Shown here: positions 41,294 through 50,252 of the stretch, piece after piece
Numbering within the stretch: position 1 is the first letter of the stretch
Layout: each line of letters starts with the position of its first letter
Assembly: GCA_965247175.1 (NCBI GenBank)
Contig: OZ252006.1
Coordinates: 1,922,001 to 1,986,000, forward strand
From: JANQMX01 sp965247175
GTDB taxonomy: Bacteria > Pseudomonadota > Alphaproteobacteria > Kiloniellales > DSM-21159
Direction: 5' to 3'
Length of the DNA: 64,000 bases
The notes under the pieces: model-generated
The model's input: the letters and a program-made list of their open reading frames with translations, nothing else
Told to the model about the DNA's origin: nothing
Database searches by the model: none
Translations under genes and position numbers: made by a program

Positions 41294-44200
41294 TTATTGC
41301 GTTCGCTGTTCGATGGTCATGGCCGGGCTCGGCTCGCGCAGGTCGCGCAGGGCCCGCTCCTGCCCCAGCGGCGGCCGCTGACTTACGCCCATGACCAGTC
41401 GGAACATCGGCGGCACGAAATAGAAGGACACGACGGTGGACAGCAGCACGCCGCCGGCAATGGACATTGCGAAGGGCGGCCAGAAGCCGCCGCCTTCCAG
41501 GATGAGTGGCAGAAACCCGCCGAAGGTGGTGATGGTCGTAGAGAGGATGTGGCGACTGGCCGCCAGCACGACCCGGCGGATGGCGGCGACCTCGCCGCGC
41601 AGCGCGGCCGGGTCTTGCTGCAGGGCGGTCATGATGATGATGGCCGCGTTGATCGACACGCCGATGGAACCGATGACGCCGATCACCGCCTGAATGCCGA
41701 AGGGATAGCCGAAGACGGCCAGCGCCAGGACGCTAAGCCCCATGGAGAGCACAGACACCACGCCGGCGACGGCCGCCAGGCGATAGGAATTGAAGGTCAG
41801 AACCAGCGAGACCACCATCAAGGCGACGACCAGGCCGATCGGCGACAGCAGGTTGCGAATGGTCTCAGCCCTGGCGTCGGAGTCCCCGCCGTACTCGATG
41901 CGGTAGCCGAGGGGCAGCGCCAGAGGCTGCTCGACGAGGCTCTGCTGCAGCACCTTGAGCGCTTCTTCCGGCAGCACGCCGAGCGCGACGTAGGCCTGCA
42001 CCGTGTTGATCCGCTCCCCATTGCGCCGGGCAATGGGGCTGTCGGAGGGAACCAGCCGCATCTCGCCGAGCGCTTGCAGGGGGATGCCGCGCCAGCCCTC
42101 GCCCTCGACGTTACCGCCTTGGCGCAGAACCTCGAGCGCTGCGATCCGCTCGGCGCCACTGCGCCAAGCTTCGCCGACCCGCACCCGCACCGGCAGCTCT
42201 TCCGAGCCCTCGATCAGCGAGCCGCCCGTAGCGCCCTCGGTCAGGCTCTCCATCTGGCGGGCGATCTGCCCCAAAGTGAGGCCGGTCAGGCGGACTTTCT
42301 CTTCGTCGAGATCGAGCACCAGCTTGGGCGGTCCACCGAGCAGCGTGGCCGTGGTGTGGGTGACGCCCGAGATATTCGCCATGCGCAGGCGCAGCTCTTC
42401 ACCCAGGCTGCGCAGCACCGAAAGCTCCGGCCCGACCAGGCGAACTTCCACCGGGGCGGCGACCGGCGGGCCCTGAACAAGGTCGCGGACGATCACCTGC
42501 GCGCTCGGCAAGCCTCGGTCGAACGCGGCCTGCAGGCGCGGCAGCATGCTCTCCGCCGCCTCTTCCGAGGCCGTGGTCACCAGGGCTTCGGCGAAGCGTG
42601 GCACACCGTCCTGGTCCGTCATCATGTTGTAGTAGAAGGACGGGGCGCTCTCTCCCACGAACCAGTGGGTCCGGGTGACCTCTGGCTCGGCCCGCAGAAT
42701 GGCGTCGGCTCGAATGGCCGCGGCACTGGTCTCGGCCAGGCTGGTGCCTTCCTGCAGCTCGATCTGGACGTAGAACTGGTCGCGTTCGACGCCGGGGAAG
42801 AACTGAGCGGTCAGCGTGGGAAAGCTGCCGAAGCCGATGATCGGCAACACCAAGGCGCCGAGGACGGCGAGCCGGGGATAGCGCAGCGCGAGATCGAGCG
42901 AGCGGGCGAAGAGTCTTCCGGCCAAGCCCGGCTGCAGGCCACTGCGCCACCAAGATCGGCCTTTCTCGCTGGCGGGAACCAGCATGCCCGCCAAGGCCGG
43001 CGTCACCGTCATCGCCAAGAGGAAGGAGACGCTCAGCATGACGATGACGGAGATCGCGATAGAGCCGACGAAATCGCCGGCCGGCCCGGGCAGGAGCGCC
43101 ATGGGCACGAAGGCCAGCACCGTGGTCGCTGTCGAGGCCAGCAGCGGTCCCCGCAGACGCCGCACCGCGTCGGTCACGGCTTCGACGCGGCTCTCACCGG
43201 CTTCGAGACGGCGCCGCACCTCGTCGGTCATGACGATGGCTGCGTCGACCAGCAGACCCAGCGCGACGATGAGACCGGTCACCGACATCTGATGAATTGG
43301 CACCCCGAGCTTTTGCAGGATGGCCAGCGAGGCCAAGCTGGTGAGCGGCAGCATGAAGGCGACGACGAAGGCCGCCCGCCACCCCAGACTGATTACCAGC
43401 ACCAGCACGACCAGACTGACGCCGATGGCCAAGTTCTCAGCCAGGCCTTGCAAGCGGAGGGCGGTATAGCCGCTCTGATCGAAGATCAGTCGATGCTCGA
43501 TGCCGTCGGGCAACTCGGCCTCGAACTGGTCGATGGCAGCACGAACCCGCGTCATCCAGGCGTCGACCTGCAGGTCGGGCTCCATGCGCGTGGCCACGAA
43601 GACGGCAGCCTCCCCGTCGGTGAAGGCCTGTGTGGCGACTGGCTCCCGCACGGCGCGAGAGACGGTTGCAACGTCACCGACCCGGACAGCGGCACCGCTA
43701 CCATCGTTGGCGACGATCACCTGGCGGATTCGCTCCAGGGAGTCGATCTCGCCGGCAACCTCGATGATGAAGTCCTCGCCACTGCCGCGCACCCGGCCGG
43801 ACTCCACCTTGCTGTCAGCGAGCCGGATGGCATCGGCAATCTCGTCGACTGTTAGGCCAAGTGAGATCAAACGACGCGGCGCCACCTCGACGAGGATCTC
43901 CTCCTCGGGCACGCCGAAGAGGCGGGATATCTCAGTGCCCTGGAGGCCGCGCATGCGGTCCTGCAACAGCTCGGCGTAGCGCCGCAGGAAGGCGGTCGGC
44001 ACGCTGCGCCCGTCCCGCGCAACCAAGGCGCTGATCGCTGTGTAGGCGCCGGTGCGATCGTCGTCCATCTCCGGCTCCGGCACGCCGTCCGGAAAGGCAA
44101 GGGATGCGTCAGCCAGGGCGTCGCGAATCTCCGACCAGGACTGCTCGATCTCGGTTTCGGTCAGGAATTCGGAAAGCTCGATCGTGATAACGGAAATGCC

Positions 44201-44452
44201 GGTGCGGGAGGTCGAGGCGATCTCCTTGATCTCCTCGATCTCGCGCAGCTCCTCCTCGATCTTCTCGGTCACCAAAGCCTCGACACGGCCTGGATCGGCG
44301 CCGGGATAGGGCGTGACCACCGTCGCGAAGAGGTTGGTGATGGTCGGATCCTCCTGCCGCCCGATGGTGAGCAAGGCGGTGGCGCCGATCGTCACCACCA
44401 AGCCGACCACCAGCCACAGTAGGCGCCGTTCACGGTAGAGGAGGCTGCCCAT
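41294..44452 (-). CDS. RND efflux transporter permease
   Basis: A 1052-residue inner-membrane proton/drug antiporter of the AcrB/HAE type. The N-terminus runs RRLLWLVVGLVVTIGATALLTIGRQEDP then the porter domain (TPYPGADPGRVEALVTEKIEEEL). The central membrane block contains LIVALGLLVDAAIVMTDEVRRRLEAG, the proton-relay Asp segment. A second half repeats the fold, ending in GGVLLSTVVSFYFVPPMF. The adaptor gene lies 6 bp upstream on the same strand. No outer-membrane TolC-type gene is in the cluster; it may use a separate one. It faces a TetR regulator across a two-palindrome operator. Confidence 0.96.
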   Translation of the reverse strand: MGSLLYRERRLLWLVVGLVVTIGATALLTIGRQEDPTITNLFATVVTPYPGADPGRVEALVTEKIEEELREIEEIKEIASTSRTGISVITIELSEFLTETEIEQSWSEIRDALADASLAFPDGVPEPEMDDDRTGAYTAISALVARDGRSVPTAFLRRYAELLQDRMRGLQGTEISRLFGVPEEEILVEVAPRRLISLGLTVDEIADAIRLADSKVESGRVRGSGEDFIIEVAGEIDSLERIRQVIVANDGSGAAVRVGDVATVSRAVREPVATQAFTDGEAAVFVATRMEPDLQVDAWMTRVRAAIDQFEAELPDGIEHRLIFDQSGYTALRLQGLAENLAIGVSLVVLVLVISLGWRAAFVVAFMLPLTSLASLAILQKLGVPIHQMSVTGLIVALGLLVDAAIVMTDEVRRRLEAGESRVEAVTDAVRRLRGPLLASTATTVLAFVPMALLPGPAGDFVGSIAISVIVMLSVSFLLAMTVTPALAGMLVPASEKGRSWWRSGLQPGLAGRLFARSLDLALRYPRLAVLGALVLPIIGFGSFPTLTAQFFPGVERDQFYVQIELQEGTSLAETSAAAIRADAILRAEPEVTRTHWFVGESAPSFYYNMMTDQDGVPRFAEALVTTASEEAAESMLPRLQAAFDRGLPSAQVIVRDLVQGPPVAAPVEVRLVGPELSVLRSLGEELRLRMANISGVTHTTATLLGGPPKLVLDLDEEKVRLTGLTLGQIARQMESLTEGATGGSLIEGSEELPVRVRVGEAWRSGAERIAALEVLRQGGNVEGEGWRGIPLQALGEMRLVPSDSPIARRNGERINTVQAYVALGVLPEEALKVLQQSLVEQPLALPLGYRIEYGGDSDARAETIRNLLSPIGLVVALMVVSLVLTFNSYRLAAVAGVVSVLSMGLSVLALAVFGYPFGIQAVIGVIGSIGVSINAAIIIMTALQQDPAALRGEVAAIRRVVLAASRHILSTTITTFGGFLPLILEGGGFWPPFAMSIAGGVLLSTVVSFYFVPPMFRLVMGVSQRPPLGQERALRDLREPSPAMTIEQRTQ

Positions 44453-44458
44453 CTTGCG

Positions 44459-45616
44459 CTACTCGGCCGCCAGAACGACCGGCTCGCCTGGCACCACTCG
44501 GTTGCTGCCGGAAACGATGATGCGCATGCCGTCAGCCAGGGTGCCGCGCACATAGGCCTGACTGCCGGCCACATGGAGAATGTCGACCGCCTCTCGGCCA
44601 ACTTGCAGGTCGCCGCTGTTCTCTTCTACGACAGTGAGAACCTGCCAAAGCCCTTTCGGTCCTTCAGAGAGCGCGGAGAGCGGTACCCAGGCCCCCTCCG
44701 CTTGCACGTTGCGCGAGACCGAAAGCTCGACCACCTCGCCGAAAGGCAAGCCGTCAACGGCCTCTAAGGCGAAAAGCGCCGGCACGGTACGTGTCCCGCT
44801 GATCAGATCTGGGCGCAGCGCCAGCAGCCAAGCAGGCTGCTGCCAGCTCCCGCTTTCCAGGGTGACTTCCTCTCCGACGGCCAGGCGGGCGGCGACATCA
44901 GGAGATACGCCAATCCGGGCTTGCGGACGCTCGCTCTCGAGCAGTTGGAACAGCGGCGCGCCTGCGCTGACCACGCGCCCTTCGTCCAGCATGCGCTCGG
45001 CAATGCGGCCGGCAAAGGGCGCGCGCAGGAGCGATTTGTCGAGATCGATATCGATGCCGCGGATGGCCGCCTCAATCCGCACGATGGCCGCACCCAGCGA
45101 CTCGACCGCCAGCCGCGCCTCATCGTACCGCTGGGCCGAGGCATGGCCTTCCCGATGCAGGCGCTGTTGCCGCTCGGACGTGAGTCTGGCGAGCCGTAGA
45201 TCGGCCACACGCTCGTCCCGCTCTGCGACGAGCTGCGCACGCTCGGCTTGCAACGGCTCGACGTCGAGGCGGGCCAGGAGCTGTCCGCTCTCGACGCGGT
45301 CACCCTCCTCAACCAGCATCTCCATGATTAGGCCAGCGCGCTCAAAGCCCAAAGAGGTCTCGCGCGCCGGCTCCAGGCGGCCCACGAAACGGTCGACGAT
45401 GCGATAGGCACTATCCATCGCGACGATCTCGGTAGAGACAGGAATGGGCAGCCGAGCGCCCGCGATGACTTGGCTTTCGGCCCTGAGATGCAAGGCAGCG
45501 ATGCCGCCCCCGGCCAAACCGATGAAAAGTACCGCGACCAACAGCCGGCCACCTAGACCGACTGCACGTCGCAGCATGCTCCTTTTACCCGCACTTGGTT
45601 CGGCTACCGGCTCCAT
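44459..45616 (-). CDS. RND efflux periplasmic adaptor (AcrA type)
   Basis: A 385-residue membrane-fusion protein with an N-terminal anchor (RLLVAVLFIGLAGGGIAALHL). The lipoyl halves are GFERAGLIMEMLVEEGDRVESGQLLARLDVEPL and DKSLLRAPFAGRIAERMLDEG; between them an alpha hairpin with many Gln/Arg/Glu residues; then a beta-barrel (ARIGVSPDVAARLAVGEEVTLES). It bridges the RND permease, encoded 6 bp downstream, to an outer-membrane channel. The start is 14 bp beyond the first of two 19-bp palindromes, placing the promoter under the neighbouring TetR regulator. Confidence 0.93.
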   Translation of the reverse strand: MEPVAEPSAGKRSMLRRAVGLGGRLLVAVLFIGLAGGGIAALHLRAESQVIAGARLPIPVSTEIVAMDSAYRIVDRFVGRLEPARETSLGFERAGLIMEMLVEEGDRVESGQLLARLDVEPLQAERAQLVAERDERVADLRLARLTSERQQRLHREGHASAQRYDEARLAVESLGAAIVRIEAAIRGIDIDLDKSLLRAPFAGRIAERMLDEGRVVSAGAPLFQLLESERPQARIGVSPDVAARLAVGEEVTLESGSWQQPAWLLALRPDLISGTRTVPALFALEAVDGLPFGEVVELSVSRNVQAEGAWVPLSALSEGPKGLWQVLTVVEENSGDLQVGREAVDILHVAGSQAYVRGTLADGMRIIVSGSNRVVPGEPVVLAAE

Positions 45617-45631
45617 TGAGCGCCCTTTGCA

Positions 45632-45669
45632 ATGTTAGAAGCTCTTACATATGTTAGCGTGAGTAACAT
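45632..45669. promoter_or_regulatory. Two abutting 19-bp palindromes (candidate TetR operator)
   Basis: ATGTTAGAAGCTCTTACAT (45632-45650) and ATGTTAGCGTGAGTAACAT (45651-45669) are two near-perfect palindromes end to end, both of the form ATGTTA-N7-T(A/T)ACAT. They lie between the divergent RND operon (start 45616) and the tetR gene (start 45731). TetR-family repressors typically bind such sites, in tandem for efflux pumps. Confidence 0.75.
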
Positions 45670-45730
45670 TCAAGCGCAACACGTGTCCAATGCTGTTCGA
45701 CGGCGTGCGAACATGTCATAGGGAACCATC

Positions 45731-46384
45731 ATGGATACGAGAGGCGGCGGCGAAGAGACCGCCAAAAAGAGCAGCTATCATCACGGCCACCTGCGGGAGG
45801 CGTTGCTGGAAGCCGCGCATCACCTGATTGCCGAGCACGGGCCGGAGGACTTTACCCTGGCCGAAGCCTGCCGGCGGGCCGGCGTCTCGACCGCAGCGCC
45901 CTATCGTCACTTCGCCGATCGCGGCGCACTCATCCAGGCCGTCGCGGCGCGCGGCTTCACGCAGCTGACGGAACGGCTGAAAACCGCTCGTGACAGGCAT
46001 CCGCAGGGATCAGTGGAGAGCATCGTGTCCATGGGCCAGGCCTATGTCGCCTTTGCCGCCCACGAACCTGCGGTCTTCCGCCTCATGTTCGGCCGCCATA
46101 AGATGCGGCTGCCCTCCTCCGAGCAGGCCATGGCCGAAGGCGCCGGCTGCTTCCACGTCCTTTTGGAAGCCGTGGCTGCCTGGCTGACCAGGACCGGCGG
46201 CAAAGCGGCGCAACAGCTCGACGTGGCCGTGCCGCTCTGGACCATCGTCCACGGCACCTCTCATTTGCTGATCGACCGCGATTTCGACCATGTCGCGCCG
46301 GGCACGGACGTCGATCAGCTCGTCGCCAGGGCCACCGAGGCCTTCCTGGCCGGCGCTTCTGCCAGCCGCGGCGCAAATCCATAA
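45731..46384 (+). CDS. TetR/AcrR family transcriptional regulator
   Basis: A 217-residue repressor-type protein. The N-terminal HTH is HHGHLREALLEAAHHLIAEHGPEDFTLAEACRRAGVSTAAPYRHFADRGALIQAVA, with the recognition helix VSTAAPYRHF. The C-terminal ~150 residues are an all-helical ligand domain (AWLTRTGGKAAQQLDVAVPLWTIVHGTSHLLID). It is divergent from the RND efflux operon with a two-palindrome operator in between, so it very probably controls that pump and itself. The inducing compound is unknown. Confidence 0.93.
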   Translation: MDTRGGGEETAKKSSYHHGHLREALLEAAHHLIAEHGPEDFTLAEACRRAGVSTAAPYRHFADRGALIQAVAARGFTQLTERLKTARDRHPQGSVESIVSMGQAYVAFAAHEPAVFRLMFGRHKMRLPSSEQAMAEGAGCFHVLLEAVAAWLTRTGGKAAQQLDVAVPLWTIVHGTSHLLIDRDFDHVAPGTDVDQLVARATEAFLAGASASRGANP

Positions 46385-46495
46385 AGACTTGACGCTGTCG
46401 GGGATTGACGCGCCGTTCGCTCGGCAGCAGCCTGCGCAACTGAGAGCGGCGAAGACCGCAGAGTGACATCAGTCGAGAGCGGAGGCAGGCGGAAC

Positions 46496-47800
46496 ATGAG
46501 CGAGCGCTACGACGCCATTATCATCGGGGCAGGCATTATCGGCGCGGCAACCGCCTTCGAGCTCTGCAAGCGCGGCTGGAAAACGCTCAACATCGACTTC
46601 CTGCCGGCGTCGGGCTACGGCTCAACCAGCAACTCCTGCGCCATTATCCGGGTGCATTACTCGACCCTCGAGGGCACCGCCTTCGCCTATGAAGGCTATC
46701 ACTACTGGCGCGACTGGGCAGACTATCTCGAAGTGGAAGACGAGCGCGGCTTTTCCGTCTTTCACGAGACCGGCGCCCTGGTGATGAAGACGGAGGCCAA
46801 CGATTACCTGCGCAAGCATGCCGAGCTTGCCGCGCAACTCCACATTCCCCACGAGCACTGGGGCCCCTCAGAAATTCTAGCCAAGCTGCCGATCTACAAC
46901 CTCAAGCGCTATGGCCCGCCCAAGCCTCTGAACGCCGAGGGCTTCGGGGAGAGCGATGGTGGTGAGGTCGAAGGCGGGCTCTATTTCCCCACCGCGGGCT
47001 ACATCAACGACCCACAGCTCGCGACCCACAATCTGCAGCGCGCTGCTGAAGCCAAGGACGGCACGTTCCTCTTCAACAGACGGGTGGTGGAGATCCCACG
47101 CGAGAACGGCCGCGCAGCCGGCGTTGTCCTCGACGACGGACGCCGCATCGACGCACCCGTGGTCGTCAACGTGGCCGGGCCTCACTCCTACAAGGTCAAC
47201 GAACTGGCCGACGTGTTGGGCGACATGACCATCACGACCAAAGCCCTGCGGCAAGAGGTGGTCCACGTTCCCGCCCCGCAGGGCTTCGACTTCGAGCACG
47301 ACGGCTTGGTCGTTTCTGACAGCGACATCGGCTGCTACAACCGCCCCGAGCAGGGCAACCACATTCTGGTCGGCAGCGAAGACCCGGAATGCGATCCGCG
47401 GGAGTTCGTCGACCCGGACGAGTTCTATCGCGACTTCACCAACCAGTGGACGGTGCAGGCTTATCGCATGGGGCAGCGGATTTCGGAGCTTGGTATCCCT
47501 AACCAGCGGCGCGGCGTCGTCGATCTCTACGATGTGACAGAGGATTGGATTCCAATCTACGACCGCTCCAGCCTGCCGGGTTACTACATGGCTATCGGAT
47601 CGAGCGGCAATCAGTTCAAGAACGCGCCCATTGCCGGCGCCATGATGGCGGAGCTGATCATCGCCTGTGAGAACGGCCACGACCACGACAGTGAGCCGCT
47701 GCAGTTCCCGCTGCCCTACCTTAAGCGCAGCATCGATGTCGGCTTCTACTCCCGCAAACGGGAGATCAATCCGGAGAGCAGCTTCTCCGTCCTGGGCTAG
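46496..47800 (+). CDS. FAD-dependent oxidoreductase of the D-amino-acid/sarcosine oxidase type
   Basis: A 434-residue flavoprotein. The dinucleotide-binding motif is YDAIIIGAGIIGAATAFELCKRGWKTLNID at the N-terminus, followed by GYGSTSNSCAIIRVHYSTLEG and VVVNVAGPHSYKVNELADVLG, usual in DAO/sarcosine oxidase beta-like proteins. Residues at the C-terminus (YYMAIGSSGNQFKNAPIAGAMMAELI) close the FAD site. The family oxidises N-methyl or alpha-amino groups. The ATG at 46496 follows GGAGGCAGGCGGAAC and is preferred over one 11 codons earlier. The substrate is unknown; the downstream FNR-like regulator is convergent. Confidence 0.87.
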   Translation: MSERYDAIIIGAGIIGAATAFELCKRGWKTLNIDFLPASGYGSTSNSCAIIRVHYSTLEGTAFAYEGYHYWRDWADYLEVEDERGFSVFHETGALVMKTEANDYLRKHAELAAQLHIPHEHWGPSEILAKLPIYNLKRYGPPKPLNAEGFGESDGGEVEGGLYFPTAGYINDPQLATHNLQRAAEAKDGTFLFNRRVVEIPRENGRAAGVVLDDGRRIDAPVVVNVAGPHSYKVNELADVLGDMTITTKALRQEVVHVPAPQGFDFEHDGLVVSDSDIGCYNRPEQGNHILVGSEDPECDPREFVDPDEFYRDFTNQWTVQAYRMGQRISELGIPNQRRGVVDLYDVTEDWIPIYDRSSLPGYYMAIGSSGNQFKNAPIAGAMMAELIIACENGHDHDSEPLQFPLPYLKRSIDVGFYSRKREINPESSFSVLG

Positions 47801-47829
47801 CGCGCTGAGGTAGCTTGATTTGGAGGGGC

Positions 47830-48576
47830 TTAACGCCCTTCGCCGGCGGCCAACGCAGAGAGCCGTGCCATGTCGAGCACGACGATAATGCGCGGGGTGG
47901 CGTTGCGCACGATCTGTTGCCGCACAAAGCCGGAGAGCGTGCGGCTTACCGTCTCCAAGGTCAGGCCAAGAAAATCGGCGATATCGCCCCGAGTCATGGG
48001 TAGGTCGATCTCGTCCATGCGCTCTTCCTGCCGCGGCAGGCTGAGCAGGAAGGAGGCCACCTTCTCCGCCGCCGACTTGCGGCCGAGCAACAGCATACGC
48101 TCGTGAGCCAGGGCCAGCTCGTTGTTGGCCATGCTGAGCAGCCGGTGCTCCAGATCGGGGTGATCGCGCATGATGCGGTTGAGTTCCGCCTTGCGGAAGC
48201 GGCAAACCTTCACCGTGGTGACCGCCTCGGCACTGTAAGCGTAGCAATCTTGGTAGCTTAGACCGAGAAAATCGCCCGGATGCAGAAAGCCGGTGATCTG
48301 CCGGCGGCCGTCCGGCAACATCTTCGAAACCCGCGCCACGCCTTCGGTGATGTTGAAGGCAAAGTCCGCCGGATCGCTCTCGAACAGGATGGTCTCATCT
48401 GGCTCGAAGCCGAGGCGGGTGGACGCCGCGTCGAGCACTTCCAACCGCGTGTCGCTCAGGGCGGCACACATGCTGGTCTCACGCACTGGGCAGGCTTTAC
48501 ATCCGCTCCCGTCACGCTCTTTGCGCCCGGCTTCCGGGAGAGTGTGTATATTCGACGAGCCCAACTGCGTTTTCAT
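47830..48576 (-). CDS. fnrL: Crp/Fnr family oxygen-responsive regulator (FNR/FnrL type)
   Basis: A 248-residue regulator. The N-terminal cluster C-x2-C-x7-C (CKACPVRETSMC, residues 26-37) and a further Cys in GLSYQDCYAYSA match a [4Fe-4S] sensing site as in FNR. The cyclic-nucleotide-binding beta-barrel spans ~45-150; the HTH is MTRGDIADFLGLTLETVSRTLSGF, whose E-T-V-S-R recognition residues read the TTGAT-N4-ATCAA box. Such boxes lie in its own upstream region and before ccoN, so it probably activates the cbb3 oxidase operon when oxygen falls. The symbol is by analogy with alphaproteobacterial FnrL. Confidence 0.9.
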   Translation of the reverse strand: MKTQLGSSNIHTLPEAGRKERDGSGCKACPVRETSMCAALSDTRLEVLDAASTRLGFEPDETILFESDPADFAFNITEGVARVSKMLPDGRRQITGFLHPGDFLGLSYQDCYAYSAEAVTTVKVCRFRKAELNRIMRDHPDLEHRLLSMANNELALAHERMLLLGRKSAAEKVASFLLSLPRQEERMDEIDLPMTRGDIADFLGLTLETVSRTLSGFVRQQIVRNATPRIIVVLDMARLSALAAGEGR

Positions 48577-48677
48577 CTCGACAACCCTCTGGACTGGAGG
48601 ACTTTAGCAAGCCGCTTTTCCAGCGACGAGTCAAATGTGACGCGACGTTTTCGCTTCACAGCCAGCGTCCCACCGCC

Positions 48678-48691
48678 TTGATTCACATCAA
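48678..48691. promoter_or_regulatory. FNR box
   Basis: TTGATTCACATCAA, a perfect TTGAT-N4-ATCAA palindrome, lies 41 bp before the gene at 48733 and 101 bp before the divergent fnrL start. Its placement fits activation of the 48733-50039 genes and autoregulation of the regulator. Confidence 0.85.
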
Positions 48692-48732
48692 GGTCTTGTA
48701 GACCTGACTAGCTAGGCTGGTGGGAAGACGGA

Positions 48733-49248
48733 ATGCGACTGTGTGCCACAATGGCCTATCCTTATAGCTGTACGACACTCGACCCTACCGCGGCGGCGAG
48801 CGCCTATTCCTTGGTGGAAGCGGCGGGATTGAACGTTGCCTACCAGGACTGGCTGAATGCTGTCCGCAGCTCGACCGAGTCCCCGACGGCGGGCGTCATG
48901 GGTGTGCAGACGGACCGCGGCCGTATCCACGGCGTCTATCTCTACGACGTCAAGGAAGAGACCAACGGCACGACGCTCTTTCACGTGCCGTTTTTCATCG
49001 CCTTCGAGATTCACGGACCGAGCGTGACCGAGATCATGATCACCTCGGCCGAGCAGATGGCAGCACGGCAGAGCTGCGACTTTGTCGAGATCTGTCTTGA
49101 CCATGTTTCTGGAACACGCTTGCTTGGACGCGCGACCGGTGGTGCAGCCTTGTTTACCAACAGCGGCTACAACGTCAGTGGTCTTCGACTGCGCAAACCG
49201 CTGCGCGAGCTGAAAGCACGAAGCACCGTCAGGGAGGGAAGCTATTGA
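48733..49248 (+). CDS. FNR-box-controlled protein of unknown function (GNAT-like size)
   Basis: A 171-residue protein I do not recognise with confidence. It is soluble, without signal peptide: YSLVEAAGLNVAYQDWLNAV, then GVMGVQTDRGRIHGVYLYDVKEE, FHVPFFIAFEIHGPSVTEIMI, and a C-terminal FVEICLDHVSGTRLLGRATGG. The alternating strand-helix order and length resemble an acetyltransferase-like fold, but no acyl-CoA motif is clear. It is 41 bp downstream of an FNR box and its stop overlaps the start of the DUF2189-type membrane protein (TTGA), so both are a low-oxygen operon beside the cbb3 locus. An alternative start lies six codons on. Confidence 0.6.
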   Translation: MRLCATMAYPYSCTTLDPTAAASAYSLVEAAGLNVAYQDWLNAVRSSTESPTAGVMGVQTDRGRIHGVYLYDVKEETNGTTLFHVPFFIAFEIHGPSVTEIMITSAEQMAARQSCDFVEICLDHVSGTRLLGRATGGAALFTNSGYNVSGLRLRKPLRELKARSTVREGSY

Positions 49249-50039
49249 GCGAGACGCAGGCCACGGCACCAGGATGGCCGATTAAGACCGAAACCGTTGG
49301 CATGGACGCCCCTTGGGGCTGGCTGGCTGCGGGTTGGCGCGATCTGTGGAATCAACCGGCGATCAGCTTGGCCTACGGTGCGGTGATTTCCCTCGCCTCG
49401 ATCGTTATCGTATTCGGCTTGACGCGCCTCGAGGTTGCGTCGCTGATGCTCGTGCTGCTCGGCGGCTTCCTGCTGATGGGCCCTCTGCTCGCCGTCGGTC
49501 TCTATGAGAAGAGCCGGCGCCTGGAGAGCGGTGAGCCGCTGAACATCAAGGATATCGTGCTGGTCGCCACGCGCTCCCCCATTGGCTTGGCCTTCATGGG
49601 TGCGCTGTTGGTGGTCATCTACATGTTCTGGTTCCGGCTGGCCTATCTGCTCTTTGCGCTGTTTTTCGGCCATACGGGCATTCCGACGCTTTCCGAATTC
49701 GTGCCGACCTTGCTTTTCACCACCAATGGTCTTGCCCTGCTGATCGTGGGAACGGCGTTGGGTGCCATTCTCGCCGGATTCGTGTTCGCCATCACCGCCG
49801 TCTCGGTACCGATGATGATGGCACGGCCAGTGGATACCTTCACCGCCATCGTCACCAGCATGAAGGCCTGCGCCCAGAACCCCCGCCCCATGCTGCTTTG
49901 GGCTGTGCTGATCGCCGGTATCAGCGTGTGCGGGCTGGTGACGCTGTTCATCGGCCTGATCGTCACCTTCCCGCTGCTCGGACATGCCACCTGGCATGCC
50001 TATCGCGAGCTGGTCGACGGCCAGAAGCCGCAAACCTAG
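49245..50039 (+). CDS. DUF2189-type integral membrane protein
   Basis: A 264-residue protein with about six hydrophobic helices (ISLAYGAVISLASIVIVFG; MLVLLGGFLLMGPLLAVGLYEKSRRLE; IGLAFMGALLVVIYMFWFRL; the later AILAGFVFAITAVSVPMMM; LLWAVLIAGISVCGLVTLF). The GLYEKSRRLESGEPLNIKD loop and FAITAVSVPMMMARPVDTFTAI are features I associate with DUF2189 membrane proteins, which often occur near cytochrome oxidase genes. The TTG start overlaps the preceding stop, with AGGGAGGGAAG before it, so it is translationally coupled. A role in oxidase assembly or heme/copper handling is inference from position only. Confidence 0.72.
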   Translation: MSETQATAPGWPIKTETVGMDAPWGWLAAGWRDLWNQPAISLAYGAVISLASIVIVFGLTRLEVASLMLVLLGGFLLMGPLLAVGLYEKSRRLESGEPLNIKDIVLVATRSPIGLAFMGALLVVIYMFWFRLAYLLFALFFGHTGIPTLSEFVPTLLFTTNGLALLIVGTALGAILAGFVFAITAVSVPMMMARPVDTFTAIVTSMKACAQNPRPMLLWAVLIAGISVCGLVTLFIGLIVTFPLLGHATWHAYRELVDGQKPQT

Positions 50040-50088
50040 AGCAACGTTCACACCTGCCCCGCACCATGCAGGGCGCACGGTTGAAGCA

Positions 50089-50244
50089 ATGGCCGGCCAT
50101 GCCGACCAGCCAATGGCGATGCGCGAACTGCCGGTCGCTCAGGCCGCCATCTGGATTGCGGCCACCTTCGACATCCTTTTCACGGCCATCTGGCTAACAG
50201 GTTTCGTCGTTCCGGTACGGTGGCGCCTGTCGGGAAACAGCTAG
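50089..50244 (+). CDS. Putative 51-residue single-helix membrane protein
   Basis: The frame from ATG 50089 gives a basic/charged start (MAGHADQPMAMRELPVAQAA) and one membrane helix (IWIAATFDILFTAIWLTGFVV), then PVRWRLSGNS. It lies between the DUF2189-type gene and the convergent ccoS, in the low-oxygen region where small cbb3 accessory proteins would be expected. The ribosome site is weak, and no family is recognised. It may be a real microprotein or chance. Confidence 0.33.
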   Translation: MAGHADQPMAMRELPVAQAAIWIAATFDILFTAIWLTGFVVPVRWRLSGNS

Positions 50245-50252
50245 GTCTGCCG

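Noticed and set aside
41159..43855. A long stop-free frame on the + strand across the RND permease
   Set aside because: Its translation is a run of Gln, His, Asp and Arg, typical of antisense reading of a high-GC membrane protein gene on the other strand, which has all expected motifs.
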